Program-made: the position numbers and the translations under genes
In this document: one piece after another, positions 7,303-15,080 of the stretch
How the letters are laid out: each line of letters begins with the position of its first letter
How positions within the stretch are numbered: the stretch's first letter is position 1
Source of the DNA: Peribacillus deserti
GTDB lineage: Bacteria > Bacillota > Bacilli > Bacillales > DSM-1321
Direction of reading: 5' to 3'
Assembly: GCF_016909175.1 (NCBI RefSeq)
Contig: NZ_JAFBFI010000026.1
Coordinates: forward strand, 1-38,492
Length of the DNA: 38,492 bases
Notes under the pieces: model-generated
Told to the model about the DNA's origin: nothing
Databases searched by the model: none
What the model saw: the letters and a program-made list of their open reading frames with translations, nothing else

Positions 7303-7767
7303 TCAGCTTGTATATTCTTTAAAAGAAAAACAGAAAAGCTTGCGTTCAATTCGTCCCCTGTCACCGGTAAATTTGTACCAGCTTTGCCCGATGTAAAAAG
7401 GATTTGTAAGCATTTTTTCAATAATATAAGCGATCCGTTCATTTGCATCCTTGCTCTCGATTTTATTTTTACAGGAGAGTGCTAATACAAAATAAGTTTT
7501 CTGTTTATCAAGTTCTAAAAGCTGCAAATGATAGTGGTCAATTTGTGATGAATTAAAATCTTCTAATACACTTTCTATACATCTTTCAACTTCTACATCA
7601 TATTTGTGTGCTTCGGACCAGTTTAATAGAAGAGAATCATAGAGGGCTAGTGTAAGGATATAATATGTGGCATAATCGTTCGGATCATATTCTTTCTTAC
7701 CTGATTCCTGCTGTTCAGTGGGGATTACGATGAAATTGCTATAGTTAGCAAAAAAATTTCCATTCAT
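7303..7767 (-). CDS. Hypothetical protein, 154 aa
   Basis: Unrecognised soluble protein, mostly helical: DPNDYATYYILTLALYDSLL and EVERCIESVLEDFNSSQID are typical helices, followed by a possible strand (KTYFVLALSCKNK). No signal peptide or membrane segment. ATG at 7767 follows AGAAGGT with normal spacing. The C-terminus ends in a basic, aromatic stretch (RKLFCFSFKEYTS). The frame one base over stays open downstream to 7218, where its stop falls inside the terminator stem, so a frameshift that truncated a longer protein near 7310-7450 is possible but unproven. No informative neighbours. Confidence 0.6.
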   Translation of the reverse strand: MNGNFFANYSNFIVIPTEQQESGKKEYDPNDYATYYILTLALYDSLLLNWSEAHKYDVEVERCIESVLEDFNSSQIDHYHLQLLELDKQKTYFVLALSCKNKIESKDANERIAYIIEKMLTNPFYIGQSWYKFTGDRGRIERKLFCFSFKEYTS

Positions 7768-8086
7768 ACTACATACCTTCTTTCCTTAGAAGTCTTTTAT
7801 GTGCAGGTAACGTTATAATAAATGCTTTTAATTACATATGTATTCTTTCTATCCACTTTTTCATAAGTATTAATTAAACAGTTCTATTCCTATTTAAAAA
7901 ACCCTTCTACTTTTCATACTTTCTTGTAAGAAAATTTTGTCTATAGACCTACTATCCTATTTTTTTATGTAAAAAGGACTGCTATGAGCTGCCCTTTTAA
8001 ATACTCCTTATATATCGCTATCTAAAATTGTTTATACGAGTTGAACAGTCCTTACGAATAGCCTGTTCTATTCCTGAGGCTTTTAA
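7768..8086. other. AT-rich intergenic stretch, nothing recognised
   Basis: No ORF with a ribosome site, hairpin-T terminator or clear promoter was found on either strand between the 154-aa hypothetical gene and the end of the phospholipase-like gene. Confidence 0.5.
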
Positions 8087-8368
8087 TTACTTACAAAAAA
8101 ATGCTGTTTTCATTCTCATTAAGCTATACATGAGTGCTGCTTTTTTTCCCTTATCGGTTTTAGGATTAATTTTGGGACGCAGACAATCTATAAATTTTCT
8201 ATCACACTCACAAGCTGGCATTCTAAGCCTTAGGCAGCGATCATGCCTCCAGCAGCAGGCATCCACATCATTGATGGGTGCTCCGGGGCCGCTGCACCCC
8301 GGACCGCACCATCTATATCCCGGAAACACACAGAGAGCAAAAGAGTTGTTGGGTTTTTTTGATGGCAT
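8087..8368 (-). CDS. Phospholipase A2-like small protein
   Basis: A 93-aa protein with phospholipase A2 hallmarks: a glycine-rich calcium-loop-like segment (YRWCGPGCSGPGAPI, about 19-32) and the catalytic motif DACCWRHDRC (about 36-45) with His42-Asp43, followed by a CECDRKFIDC helix (about 53-62). Six or more cysteines could form disulfides. In Bacillus genomes such proteins are often labelled parvovirus-coat VP1-like, because that viral N-terminus is also a PLA2 domain. There is no classical signal peptide. The ATG at 8368 is favoured because AGGAAG sits seven bases upstream; an in-frame GTG at 8374 is too close. It is transcribed away from a Spo0E-family gene and a histidine kinase. Lipase activity is inferred from motifs only. 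Confidence 0.85.
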   Translation of the reverse strand: MPSKKPNNSFALCVFPGYRWCGPGCSGPGAPINDVDACCWRHDRCLRLRMPACECDRKFIDCLRPKINPKTDKGKKAALMYSLMRMKTAFFCK

Positions 8369-8594
8369 ATCCACACTTCCTATAAATTGTTTATACTATT
8401 ATATAGAATAGTTTCAATCCTGAAACAGCCATTTCCCCAGACAAGAGGAATATTATTTCAAGCAGGCTTCTAATAAAACTTCGGGTGAATTTGTCGTATT
8501 TACAAAGAAATTGTCTTTTTAATTATGTAGCAATGAACATACTAGATAACTTACAATTAACGGTAATCGTTCTTTGAGAGGTTGTATCTATAAG

Positions 8595-8759
8595 ATGAAT
8601 GAATTACTAGAAAAAATTATAGAAATGCAGCAGGAAATGATCTCTATTGCAGCTGCAACAGGGTTAAATAGCCAGGAAACTCTGAATTTTAGCCAGTCAT
8701 TAGATGAATTAATCATAGATTATCAGAGAAAAATGGTTGATAATAAGGTTATGGGATAA
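8595..8759 (+). CDS. Spo0E-family aspartyl-phosphate phosphatase
   Basis: A 54-aa protein of the Spo0E/YisI/YnzD family, which dephosphorylates Spo0A~P and so opposes sporulation initiation. It shows the two-helix hairpin of the family: EKIIEMQQEMISIAAATGLN (helix 1 plus turn) and ETLNFSQSLDELIIDYQ with the signature SQSLDELI (about residues 33-40). The ATG at 8595 is chosen because the family begins here; GAGAGG lies about 12 bases upstream. The histidine kinase gene follows 175 bases later on the same strand with no terminator between, so they may form one unit with opposite effects on the phosphorelay. A TTTGTCGTAT sequence around 8490-8500 resembles a Spo0A box with a mismatch (weak). Confidence 0.88.
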   Translation: MNELLEKIIEMQQEMISIAAATGLNSQETLNFSQSLDELIIDYQRKMVDNKVMG

Positions 8760-8934
8760 TTTTTTCCGTAGGGTATTTTTACTGATAAAATTTTAACAAA
8801 GAGATGTCCTTCTATAAAGGTTAGTTTTTTACATAAATGAGTAAGAATGTACGAACATATTGTTTTTGTCTATCAATTTGTAAATGAAGGTAATGTGATA
8901 AATGTAAAAACAATTGATGGAAATGGGGATAAAG

Positions 8935-10071
8935 ATGCTTACGACACTTCAAGGGTCGCACAAACGAATTTTAGTGCGCTTTTTAGATGAGCACCAGTCT
9001 GAATTTTTGAAGAATTGGCATGATATGATCATAATCGACAAAGTCGATCCACATAAAGATCTGATACTAGAAAATGGGAACCAAATGTTTTCACTCATAA
9101 AGAATGCCATCACCGGATCTTTAAGTGAGGAAGATATCATTAATCTAGCTTATAAGGTTGCTCGCGAGCGACTTGAGGCCAATATAAATATTGGGGATTT
9201 TGTATACAATGTAAACCTTGGGAGAAGCATAATTATTAAAAATATCTTCCAGTCAAATATACCTCCAGGTGATATTCAATTCATTATAAATCATATTAAT
9301 ACCCATTTTGATCTCTTCTGTTATCATGCTGTTTCCAGATATACAAATTTGAAAAATAAAGAATTGAATGATAAAACGGTATACATCAGTGAAAACCACA
9401 AAGACAAACTTGCAGTACTCGGTCAAATATCCTCCAGCTTTGTTCATGAGTTTAGAAATCCTTTGACCTCCATTATGGGATTTACTAAAATATTGAAAAA
9501 TGACCATCCAGAGCTCTTGTATTTAGACATTATCGAGCATGAATTACATCAATTAAACTTTAGAATCACTCAATTTCTTCATACTTCTAAAGCGGGGATT
9601 AATGGGAAGCAGGAAACCATTTCAATAAAAACACTTTTCAATGAAATTCAGCAGCTCTCTTATCCAAGCATTGTTGATACAGATGTAAACGTTGAAATAG
9701 ATATCGGTGCAGAATTAGAAATCATAGCTAATAGAGATGAATTGAAGCAGGTTCTGCTCAATCTTTTTATTAATTCGATCGATGCTTTAAAGCATAAAGA
9801 AAAACCGAGAAATCTTTTTGTAAAATGCTGGAGTGAACCAGATGAATTAGTCATAACTCTTTCAAACAATGGCCCCGCTATAGCATCTGAAAACATCAAA
9901 ACCATATTTGAACCCTTTTTTACAACTAAAGAACTAGGAACAGGAATCGGATTATATGTATGTAAGAAGATTATTGAGAAACACGGCGGTATAATAAAAT
10001 GTGAATCTAATGACGCTTTAACCACTTTCAGCCTCTACCTTCCAACAAATGGAAGAACGATGGATTTTTAA
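8935..10071 (+). CDS. Sporulation-type sensor histidine kinase (HisK_N-like sensor domain)
   Basis: A 378-aa cytosolic histidine kinase without membrane segments. Residues 1 to about 150 are an all-helical sensor domain with the recurring Bacillus segment LAYKVARERLEANINIGDFV, followed by YNVNLGRS; this matches my recollection of the HisK_N family that includes the sensor of B. anthracis BA2291 and plasmid proteins pXO1-118/pXO2-61. The dimerisation domain has the phospho-acceptor in SSSFVHEFRNPLTSIMGF (His171). The ATPase domain shows the N box NLFINSIDA, NNGPAI, FEPFFTTKELGTGIGL and a C-terminal FSLYLP. The ATG at 8935 has GGGG seven bases upstream. A strong terminator follows. No response regulator is adjacent, as for orphan phosphorelay kinases acting on Spo0F. 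Confidence 0.9.
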   Translation: MLTTLQGSHKRILVRFLDEHQSEFLKNWHDMIIIDKVDPHKDLILENGNQMFSLIKNAITGSLSEEDIINLAYKVARERLEANINIGDFVYNVNLGRSIIIKNIFQSNIPPGDIQFIINHINTHFDLFCYHAVSRYTNLKNKELNDKTVYISENHKDKLAVLGQISSSFVHEFRNPLTSIMGFTKILKNDHPELLYLDIIEHELHQLNFRITQFLHTSKAGINGKQETISIKTLFNEIQQLSYPSIVDTDVNVEIDIGAELEIIANRDELKQVLLNLFINSIDALKHKEKPRNLFVKCWSEPDELVITLSNNGPAIASENIKTIFEPFFTTKELGTGIGLYVCKKIIEKHGGIIKCESNDALTTFSLYLPTNGRTMDF

Positions 10072-10106
10072 TCATGTCAAGTGAGGATCTAACCCTTTAA
10101 AACCTT

Positions 10107-10146
10107 AAAAGAGTTAAGGAAATGAAAATGTCCTTAACTCTTTTTA
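10107..10146 (+). terminator. Terminator of the kinase gene
   Basis: Perfect stem AAAAGAGTTAAGGA / TCCTTAACTCTTTT with a 10-base loop, ending in TTTTT, 36 bases past the kinase stop. Confidence 0.92.
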
Positions 10147-10424
10147 GTGGAAAAAAACGCTGTTTCGAATTATTCTTTGTCCGGAGGCTCCTCCAGAAGC
10201 CATTTATCCAATTATTGAATCATCCAATCCCCAAAAGACTCAATAAATACCAGTATATGTTTAGGATTTTCAGAAGGTTGTATCAAATTCAGTGGCCTTT
10301 ATACAAAAAAGCACCCTATAGGAAGACTTTTTTTGAGTGTCTACACTATAGGATACACTTTTCTTCCAGATTTCTGGCTTTTTGGTTAATATATTGGTAA
10401 CCGTTTTGTCAAATTACTTTACTT

Positions 10425-11852
10425 TTATGCAGTGCGTTTTTCATCCGCATATCCAGGTAATGAACCGGGTTTTGGAAGCAGCTTATAAAATAAAATTCCA
10501 CTTGCCAGAAGGATCATTCCAAACGTGAAGGTTTTGACATCAGCTGTACCTGCTATAATTACCCAGGCGGAATAAAGAGTAGCAATGACCGCAATGACCC
10601 CATCTATCATCCTGCTCTTGTTAGTGCTATACGTTTCACCAGTTATAGTTAATTTTAATTGAAATACAGAGGAAATAAAGTATGGTACAAGATAAGACAA
10701 AGTTGCTATATAAATAATGAACTCAAACGCTGCAGATATTGAATTAGAAATGGTGGAGAATATAAATAACTGAGCAAGAACATTTGTTATAATAAGAGAA
10801 AAGACCGGGAGTCCATTTTTATTTAATTTTGCAAAAGCTGGCATAAACAGTCCTTGTTTAGCTGCCTGATAAGGAACCTCAGAACTCAACATGACCCATC
10901 CAATTGTAGAACCTGCTAAACTAACCAATCCTAGTCCCGCTATCAGCTTTCCACCAACTGGTCCTAGTACGTTTTCCATCGCATCTATTAAAGGTTTATC
11001 TGATTTTATTAATGCATCAGGAGACAGCATTCCCATAACAAGTGTGCTTATCCCAATATAAATAGCCAATGAGATGAATAACCCCAGCATGGTTGCACGC
11101 TTTACATCTATTTTCCTTTTGGCTCTCGATGCAAATACCACCGCAGACTCTACTCCGATAAAAGCCCACAGCGTTGAAACCGCTGCATGATTCACCTGGC
11201 CAAACAAACTAATAGAATGACCTGTATCATCCAGTCTTGGAGCAGCGAAAGGAAGCATGTTTCCTTTTTCAAAAGCGAGCAGGCCTATCACGATGAATAA
11301 AAAGAATCCAAGAACCTTTGTAGCTGTTGCTGCAAAGTTTAATTTACCTGCATTTTCAAGACCCTTTAGTATAATAAAATGAGTTCCCCACAATAGAATC
11401 GAGCACACAGCAAATGTTAGTGCATTACCAACCTTTAAGGTAAATGTACCTGCTGTAAATAATTCAGCCTGACTCGTTAATATTGGAAAGAATGTGGATA
11501 AATAGCTGGCAAACGTTGTGATAACAGCAACATTCCCGGCAAAGTTACCAATCCAATAGCCCCAAGATGACATGAAACCGGAAAGAAGTGAGGCTTTTGA
11601 TCCTTCTTTAAATAATTCCTTTGCATAGATCTGGGGTCCTCCTGATAGTTCAGGTTTCCTTATCGCTAAATTACCAAATACTAATGCAATCATAAGAACA
11701 CCAAAACCCGTCACTGCCCAAGCTGCCATTACTCCGGCTGGACTTGAAGATTCCGCTAAGGAACGAGGCAGCATAAATATTCCTGAGCCTACCATATTCC
11801 CAACTACTAATGCAGTGAGAATCCACAGGCCTAATCTGTTGTTTACTCCCAT
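10425..11852 (-). CDS. APC-family basic amino acid / polyamine-type antiporter or permease
   Basis: A 475-aa integral membrane transporter of the amino acid-polyamine-organocation superfamily. The first helix carries the family hallmark VVGNMVGSGIFMLPRSLA (about residues 14-31); about 12-13 hydrophobic segments follow, with WAFIGVESAVVFASRAK in helix 6 and the SSEVPYQAAKQGLFMPAFA loop. It resembles the ArcD/YvsH arginine-ornithine or lysine transporters, but substrate cannot be fixed from sequence. The ATG at 11852 is chosen because AAAGGAG lies upstream; the reading frame extends upstream but through an untranslated leader. A strong promoter (12111-12139) implies a leader of about 250 nt with a hairpin-T element, so attenuation control is plausible. 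Neighbouring genes do not reveal the substrate. Confidence 0.88.
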   Translation of the reverse strand: MGVNNRLGLWILTALVVGNMVGSGIFMLPRSLAESSSPAGVMAAWAVTGFGVLMIALVFGNLAIRKPELSGGPQIYAKELFKEGSKASLLSGFMSSWGYWIGNFAGNVAVITTFASYLSTFFPILTSQAELFTAGTFTLKVGNALTFAVCSILLWGTHFIILKGLENAGKLNFAATATKVLGFFLFIVIGLLAFEKGNMLPFAAPRLDDTGHSISLFGQVNHAAVSTLWAFIGVESAVVFASRAKRKIDVKRATMLGLFISLAIYIGISTLVMGMLSPDALIKSDKPLIDAMENVLGPVGGKLIAGLGLVSLAGSTIGWVMLSSEVPYQAAKQGLFMPAFAKLNKNGLPVFSLIITNVLAQLFIFSTISNSISAAFEFIIYIATLSYLVPYFISSVFQLKLTITGETYSTNKSRMIDGVIAVIATLYSAWVIIAGTADVKTFTFGMILLASGILFYKLLPKPGSLPGYADEKRTA

Positions 11853-11914
11853 TTTTACCTTCTCCTTTTCTAGTTGTATGTTTCCTAATCTATTTAATCT
11901 CATAAGATGAAAAA

Positions 11915-11942
11915 GGCATAAAAAAACACCCCATGCCGGTGT
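11915..11942 (-). promoter_or_regulatory. Candidate transcription attenuator in the permease leader
   Basis: On the minus strand the leader contains ACACC-GGCATGG-GGTGT followed by seven T, an intrinsic-terminator shape with a short 5-bp stem. GGCAT in its loop can instead pair with ATGCC just after the T run (11915-11919), giving a competing structure. No T-box (AGGGTGG motif) or lysine-riboswitch landmark was found, so any ligand is unknown. Confidence 0.4.
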
Positions 11943-12110
11943 ATGTTGTCTTTCATTTAAAATAACAAGATAGCTAGACTGAGGATATCCCAAAACAGTC
12001 CCCGCTTCTGTATTGAAATGATTTTTTCATTTTATTGATAAAACTGTTCATCCTAAACCAATCTTGGATTGACAAATACTTTATATTTATTCAATAAAAA
12101 TTATATTTAT

Positions 12111-12139
12111 ATAATACTCACCTTTACTTGGTTAGTCAA
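12111..12139 (-). promoter_or_regulatory. Sigma-A promoter for the permease gene
   Basis: Minus strand -35 TTGACT (12134-12139), 17-bp spacer, -10 TATTAT (12111-12116). It is a strong match and predicts transcription starting near 12104, about 250 bases before the start codon. Confidence 0.72.
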
Positions 12140-12289
12140 TACAAAATAATATATATATAATAATTTATGTATTTTTATACAACGGGACTCGGTCCTTTAC
12201 CTATTTTGTTCTCCTTCACGCCTCATATGATTCAGTTCATAGAAAAGCCGCTTCTTTTTAGCGCTTTAATCTTTCACTAATTTAAACCC

Positions 12290-12321
12290 AAAAAAAGAAT
12301 CCTTTCATTTAGAAAGGATTC
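12290..12321 (-). terminator. Hairpin-T terminator for the 12511-13743 gene
   Basis: Perfect 10-bp stem GAATCCTTTC / GAAAGGATTC, followed on the minus strand by TTTTTTT. It is the left end of the palindromic element at 12296-12505. The identical hairpin at 12480-12504, next to the stop codon, lacks the T run, so this distal copy is the likely stop point. Confidence 0.75.
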
Positions 12322-12505
12322 CAGAGTGTAGACAAAATCAATTTCAAACAAACTTTGTCGCAAAAAATGAGGTTTGTCAATTTATTCTTGCATATATGGT
12401 GGTGTTTCTTAAAGTTAAGCACTATATATTGAGGGTTAAATTTTATTAAAAAATAGCTGTCGACTTTGTCGATAGTCTGGAATCCTTTCATTTAGAAAGG
12501 ATTCT
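12296..12505. mobile_element. Palindromic MITE-like element with about 43-bp terminal inverted repeats
   Basis: Both ends carry the same 25-base hairpin (12297-12321 and 12480-12504: GAATCCTTTC-ATTTA-GAAAGGATTC). Inside each, matching inverted sequence continues: CCAGAGTGTAGACAAAAT on the left versus the complement CCAGACTATCGACAAAGT on the right. The interior of about 125 bases is AT-rich and encodes nothing convincing. It is too small for a transposase, so it is a MITE or a deleted insertion sequence. No certain target-site duplication was seen. Confidence 0.7.
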
Positions 12506-12510
12506 ATAGT

Positions 12511-13743
12511 TTACAATTGCTTAATGGCATCAATAAATTGGATAATTTCGTCTTCTGAATTATATGGCGCCAGACCTGCACGGATCCAGCCGCCTGTCTC
12601 ATTTACCCTTGTTTTATTTGCTAAGGTTGTCGCATAAAAATCCCCGCTTGCAATAAAAATTGCATGCTTCTCTGATAGAGTTTGACATACTTCTTCGGGA
12701 TGGAAGCCATCTACCTTAAAAGCAATCGTAGGTGTTTTAGGTACAGCAGAGCCTGGCTGATATAATATTACATTGTCCATTTTTGCCAGCTCGTCTCTGA
12801 GTATTGTGGATAAACGGTTTTCATGCTCTTCTATGAATTTGATTCCGGACACTATTCTCTCTCGTCGTGTTGAGCCTGTACCCAGCTGCTCAAAAAATTC
12901 AATGGCAGGCTTAATTCCGGCTATGCCTTCATGGTTTTGTGTTCCTGTTTCCAGCTTATCGGGGTAATAAGACGGCGCCGGCTTCAGTTTGTATGGTTCT
13001 AAATCGGCGAAAGTTTCTTCTTTTATTGCAGCTATTCCGATATGAGGACCGAAAAATTTATATGCGGAGCAGAAAATAATATCTGCCCCTAAAGCCTCGC
13101 GGTCGATTGGGATATGAGGTGCTGCATGGACAGCATCAACAGCAACAAGAGCACCTGTTTGCTTTGCCCTAGTTGAGATCCTTACAGCGTCATTTATCGT
13201 GCCTACGGCGTTTGAAGCAAGCCCTATGGCTACTAGCTTGGTGTTCTCATTGATCACTTCATCCAGATTATCCAGGCATAAAGTGAATGCTTTTGGATCT
13301 GCTTTTATCCAGCGAACAGTCATGCCCCTGTCTTCAGCCATAGAAATCCAGGGATCAACATTTGCGCGATGATCCATCTCTGTTACAACAATCTCGTCGC
13401 CCCTTCCCCATTTCTTGCCGAGAGACCTAGAAACAGAGAAAGCCAGAGTTGTCATATTAGCACCAAATGCTACTTCTGATGATTTAACATTAAGAAAATC
13501 AGCTATGATATTTTTGGCTTCTGCGATTATATTTTCCGTCTCACGGCTGGAAGGAAAGGCACCGTGCAGGTTTGCACCGCCATTCTCCATATATCTAGCA
13601 ATGGCTTCTATGGATGTATGAACTACTTGTGAACCGCCGGGCCCATCCATATAGATTGCCGGCTTCTCATTATAGGTGCGTTTTAAAGCTGGAAATTGTT
13701 TACGGACTTCTTCAATGGGAAAAGTCGCTAGCTTTTGGCTCAA
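12511..13743 (-). CDS. Cysteine desulfurase-like class V aminotransferase (TIGR01976-type)
   Basis: A 410-aa pyridoxal-phosphate enzyme of the class V / NifS-like group. PLP residues are visible: SAYKFFGPHIG with Lys229 as Schiff-base lysine, AVDAVHAAPH with Asp203 and His206 at the cofactor ring, and the N-terminal YMDGPGGSQV. It looks like the subfamily annotated cysteine desulfurase-like (VC1184 type) rather than SufS or IscS, whose Fe-S partners (sufU, iscU) are absent nearby. The true substrate is therefore open. The start is TTG at 13743, eight bases after AGGAGG; the nearby ATG is out of frame. It diverges from the acetamidase-family gene at 13990. The palindromic element at 12296-12505 abuts its stop codon and supplies its terminator. 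Confidence 0.9.
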   Translation of the reverse strand: MSQKLATFPIEEVRKQFPALKRTYNEKPAIYMDGPGGSQVVHTSIEAIARYMENGGANLHGAFPSSRETENIIAEAKNIIADFLNVKSSEVAFGANMTTLAFSVSRSLGKKWGRGDEIVVTEMDHRANVDPWISMAEDRGMTVRWIKADPKAFTLCLDNLDEVINENTKLVAIGLASNAVGTINDAVRISTRAKQTGALVAVDAVHAAPHIPIDREALGADIIFCSAYKFFGPHIGIAAIKEETFADLEPYKLKPAPSYYPDKLETGTQNHEGIAGIKPAIEFFEQLGTGSTRRERIVSGIKFIEEHENRLSTILRDELAKMDNVILYQPGSAVPKTPTIAFKVDGFHPEEVCQTLSEKHAIFIASGDFYATTLANKTRVNETGGWIRAGLAPYNSEDEIIQFIDAIKQL

Positions 13744-13920
13744 AGAACATGCCTCCTAATTATGATATCGATACTGCTATTTATCTAACTTATACATAGA
13801 AAGGCGAAAAACCTGCTTTTTCAGAGTTTTTTTTTAAGATTGAAAGTTTTATATATTAATTCCTGCTTTGGCAGCATGTTTAGTAATCTTATGAATGGGT
13901 CCTATATAGAGAATAAAAAT

Positions 13921-13937
13921 TCATTATATTATAATGA
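13921..13937. promoter_or_regulatory. Perfect 17-bp palindrome upstream of the amidase gene
   Basis: TCATTATA-T-TATAATGA is a perfect 8-1-8 inverted repeat, 53 bases before the start of the amidase gene. Its right arm contains TATAAT, a plausible -10 for the plus strand, but no good -35 precedes it. An operator overlapping a regulated promoter is a reasonable inference. Confidence 0.45.
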
Positions 13938-13989
13938 TTAAGATTAATGCCAAATTATAAAAGATATACCTAAGAGGGAGTTGAATGGG

Positions 13990-14889
13990 TTGGGAGAACT
14001 ACTAACTAAACAAGAACATTTCTTTGCGTTCAGCCGGGAAAATAAGCCGGTAAAAAGGATTATGCCTGGCACGACTATTACCATTGAGACATATGATTGC
14101 TACAGCAACCAGATACATTCTGGTCATACTGAAATTGACAGGAATAAAATCAATCCGGCTACTGGGCCAATCTTTATAGAAACATCCCAGCCAGGTGATA
14201 TTTTAAAGGTTAAAATCGAAAGAATTGAAATCGCTGAACATGGTGTTATGTCTGTCGGCCCAAATCTGGGTGTTATGGGGGATATTTTGGAACAGCATGA
14301 GGTAAAATTCATTCCTATAAAATACAACAAAGCGATATTTAATGAGACAGTGAATATCCCTCTTAATCCTATGATTGGCGTAATTGGGGTTGCACCAGAG
14401 GGTGAGCAGATTCCCACAGGTACTCCCGGGTCACACGGCGGCAATATGGATACGAAGTTAATCGCTGAAGGCGCAGTGCTCTACCTGCCCGTGTCTGCTG
14501 ATGGAGCACTCTTTGGCCTGGGAGACCTGCATGCAGCGATGGGTGACGGAGAAATTGGGGTGACCGGCATAGAAGTTTCAGGTAAAGCAACCGTTACCTT
14601 AGATGTTATAAAGGGGGCAGCCATCAAACATCCTATCGTAATGAATGCCGATGGACTTGCCATGATCGTATCTGCTCGAACACTGGATGAGGCAGTCAAA
14701 CAGTCGGTTGAACATATGATAGAACTCTTGCGCCCTCATACTAATTTGTCGATCAATCATTTAACCATGCTTTTCAGTGCAATAGGACAGACTCAGATAA
14801 GCCAGGTTGTGGACCCGTTTATGACAGCCAGGTTCTTTTTGCCGCGATACTTCTTAGAAGCCTATAACATTAACTTATTTAATGATTGA
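13990..14889 (+). CDS. Acetamidase/formamidase-family hydrolase
   Basis: A 299-aa cytosolic enzyme of the FmdA/AmdA family, which hydrolyses formamide, acetamide or related short amides to ammonia and the acid. Family segments: the early HSGHTEIDRNKINPATGPIF, GPNLGVMGD, the metal/catalytic region MIGVIGVAPEGEQIPTGTPG followed by HGGNMDTK, and GLGDLHAAMGDGEIGVTGIE. Length matches the short bacterial form. The start is a TTG at 13990, nine bases after GAGGGAG; the TTG at 13981 directly abuts that site and is unlikely. A perfect palindrome at 13921-13937 may be its operator. It is divergent from the cysteine-desulfurase-like gene; a nitrogen-scavenging role is inferred from the family. Confidence 0.88.
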   Translation: MGELLTKQEHFFAFSRENKPVKRIMPGTTITIETYDCYSNQIHSGHTEIDRNKINPATGPIFIETSQPGDILKVKIERIEIAEHGVMSVGPNLGVMGDILEQHEVKFIPIKYNKAIFNETVNIPLNPMIGVIGVAPEGEQIPTGTPGSHGGNMDTKLIAEGAVLYLPVSADGALFGLGDLHAAMGDGEIGVTGIEVSGKATVTLDVIKGAAIKHPIVMNADGLAMIVSARTLDEAVKQSVEHMIELLRPHTNLSINHLTMLFSAIGQTQISQVVDPFMTARFFLPRYFLEAYNINLFND

Positions 14890-15022
14890 AAAAAAACGTA
14901 AATTAGTTGATCCACATTTTCAAAAAGAAAGCTCCGGCTCTGTGTATGATTTCCGTACTCAGGCAGCAAAATGTCGCTAATTACTGAAATAACTGCACGG
15001 TTTGCACGAACTAATCTAGAAA

Positions 15023-15050
15023 TAAAAAAAGAATCGGAATATCCGATTCT
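15023..15050 (-). terminator. Terminator of the 50-aa gene
   Basis: Perfect 9-bp stem AGAATCGGA / TCCGATTCT with a 3-base loop, followed on the minus strand by TTTTTTT. It lies 31 bases past the stop of the small gene at 15081-15233. Confidence 0.9.
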
Positions 15051-15080
15051 GCATTAACTGATGCATGCTGTTTTTTAAAC

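Noticed and set aside
7218-7448. Alternative minus-strand frame overlapping the 154-aa gene
   Set aside because: Its start has no ribosome site and it overlaps the better-supported frame. Kept only as a possible frameshift continuation.
10122-10400. Plus-strand frame after the kinase terminator
   Set aside because: It starts inside the terminator stem and encodes a basic, aromatic-rich sequence with no ribosome site; treated as noise.
11853-12104. Lysine riboswitch or T-box in the permease leader
   Set aside because: The conserved T-box AGGGTGG element and lysine-riboswitch core sequences are absent on reading both strands.
12309-12491. 60-codon frame on the minus strand
   Set aside because: It lies entirely inside the palindromic element and begins and ends in its inverted repeats.
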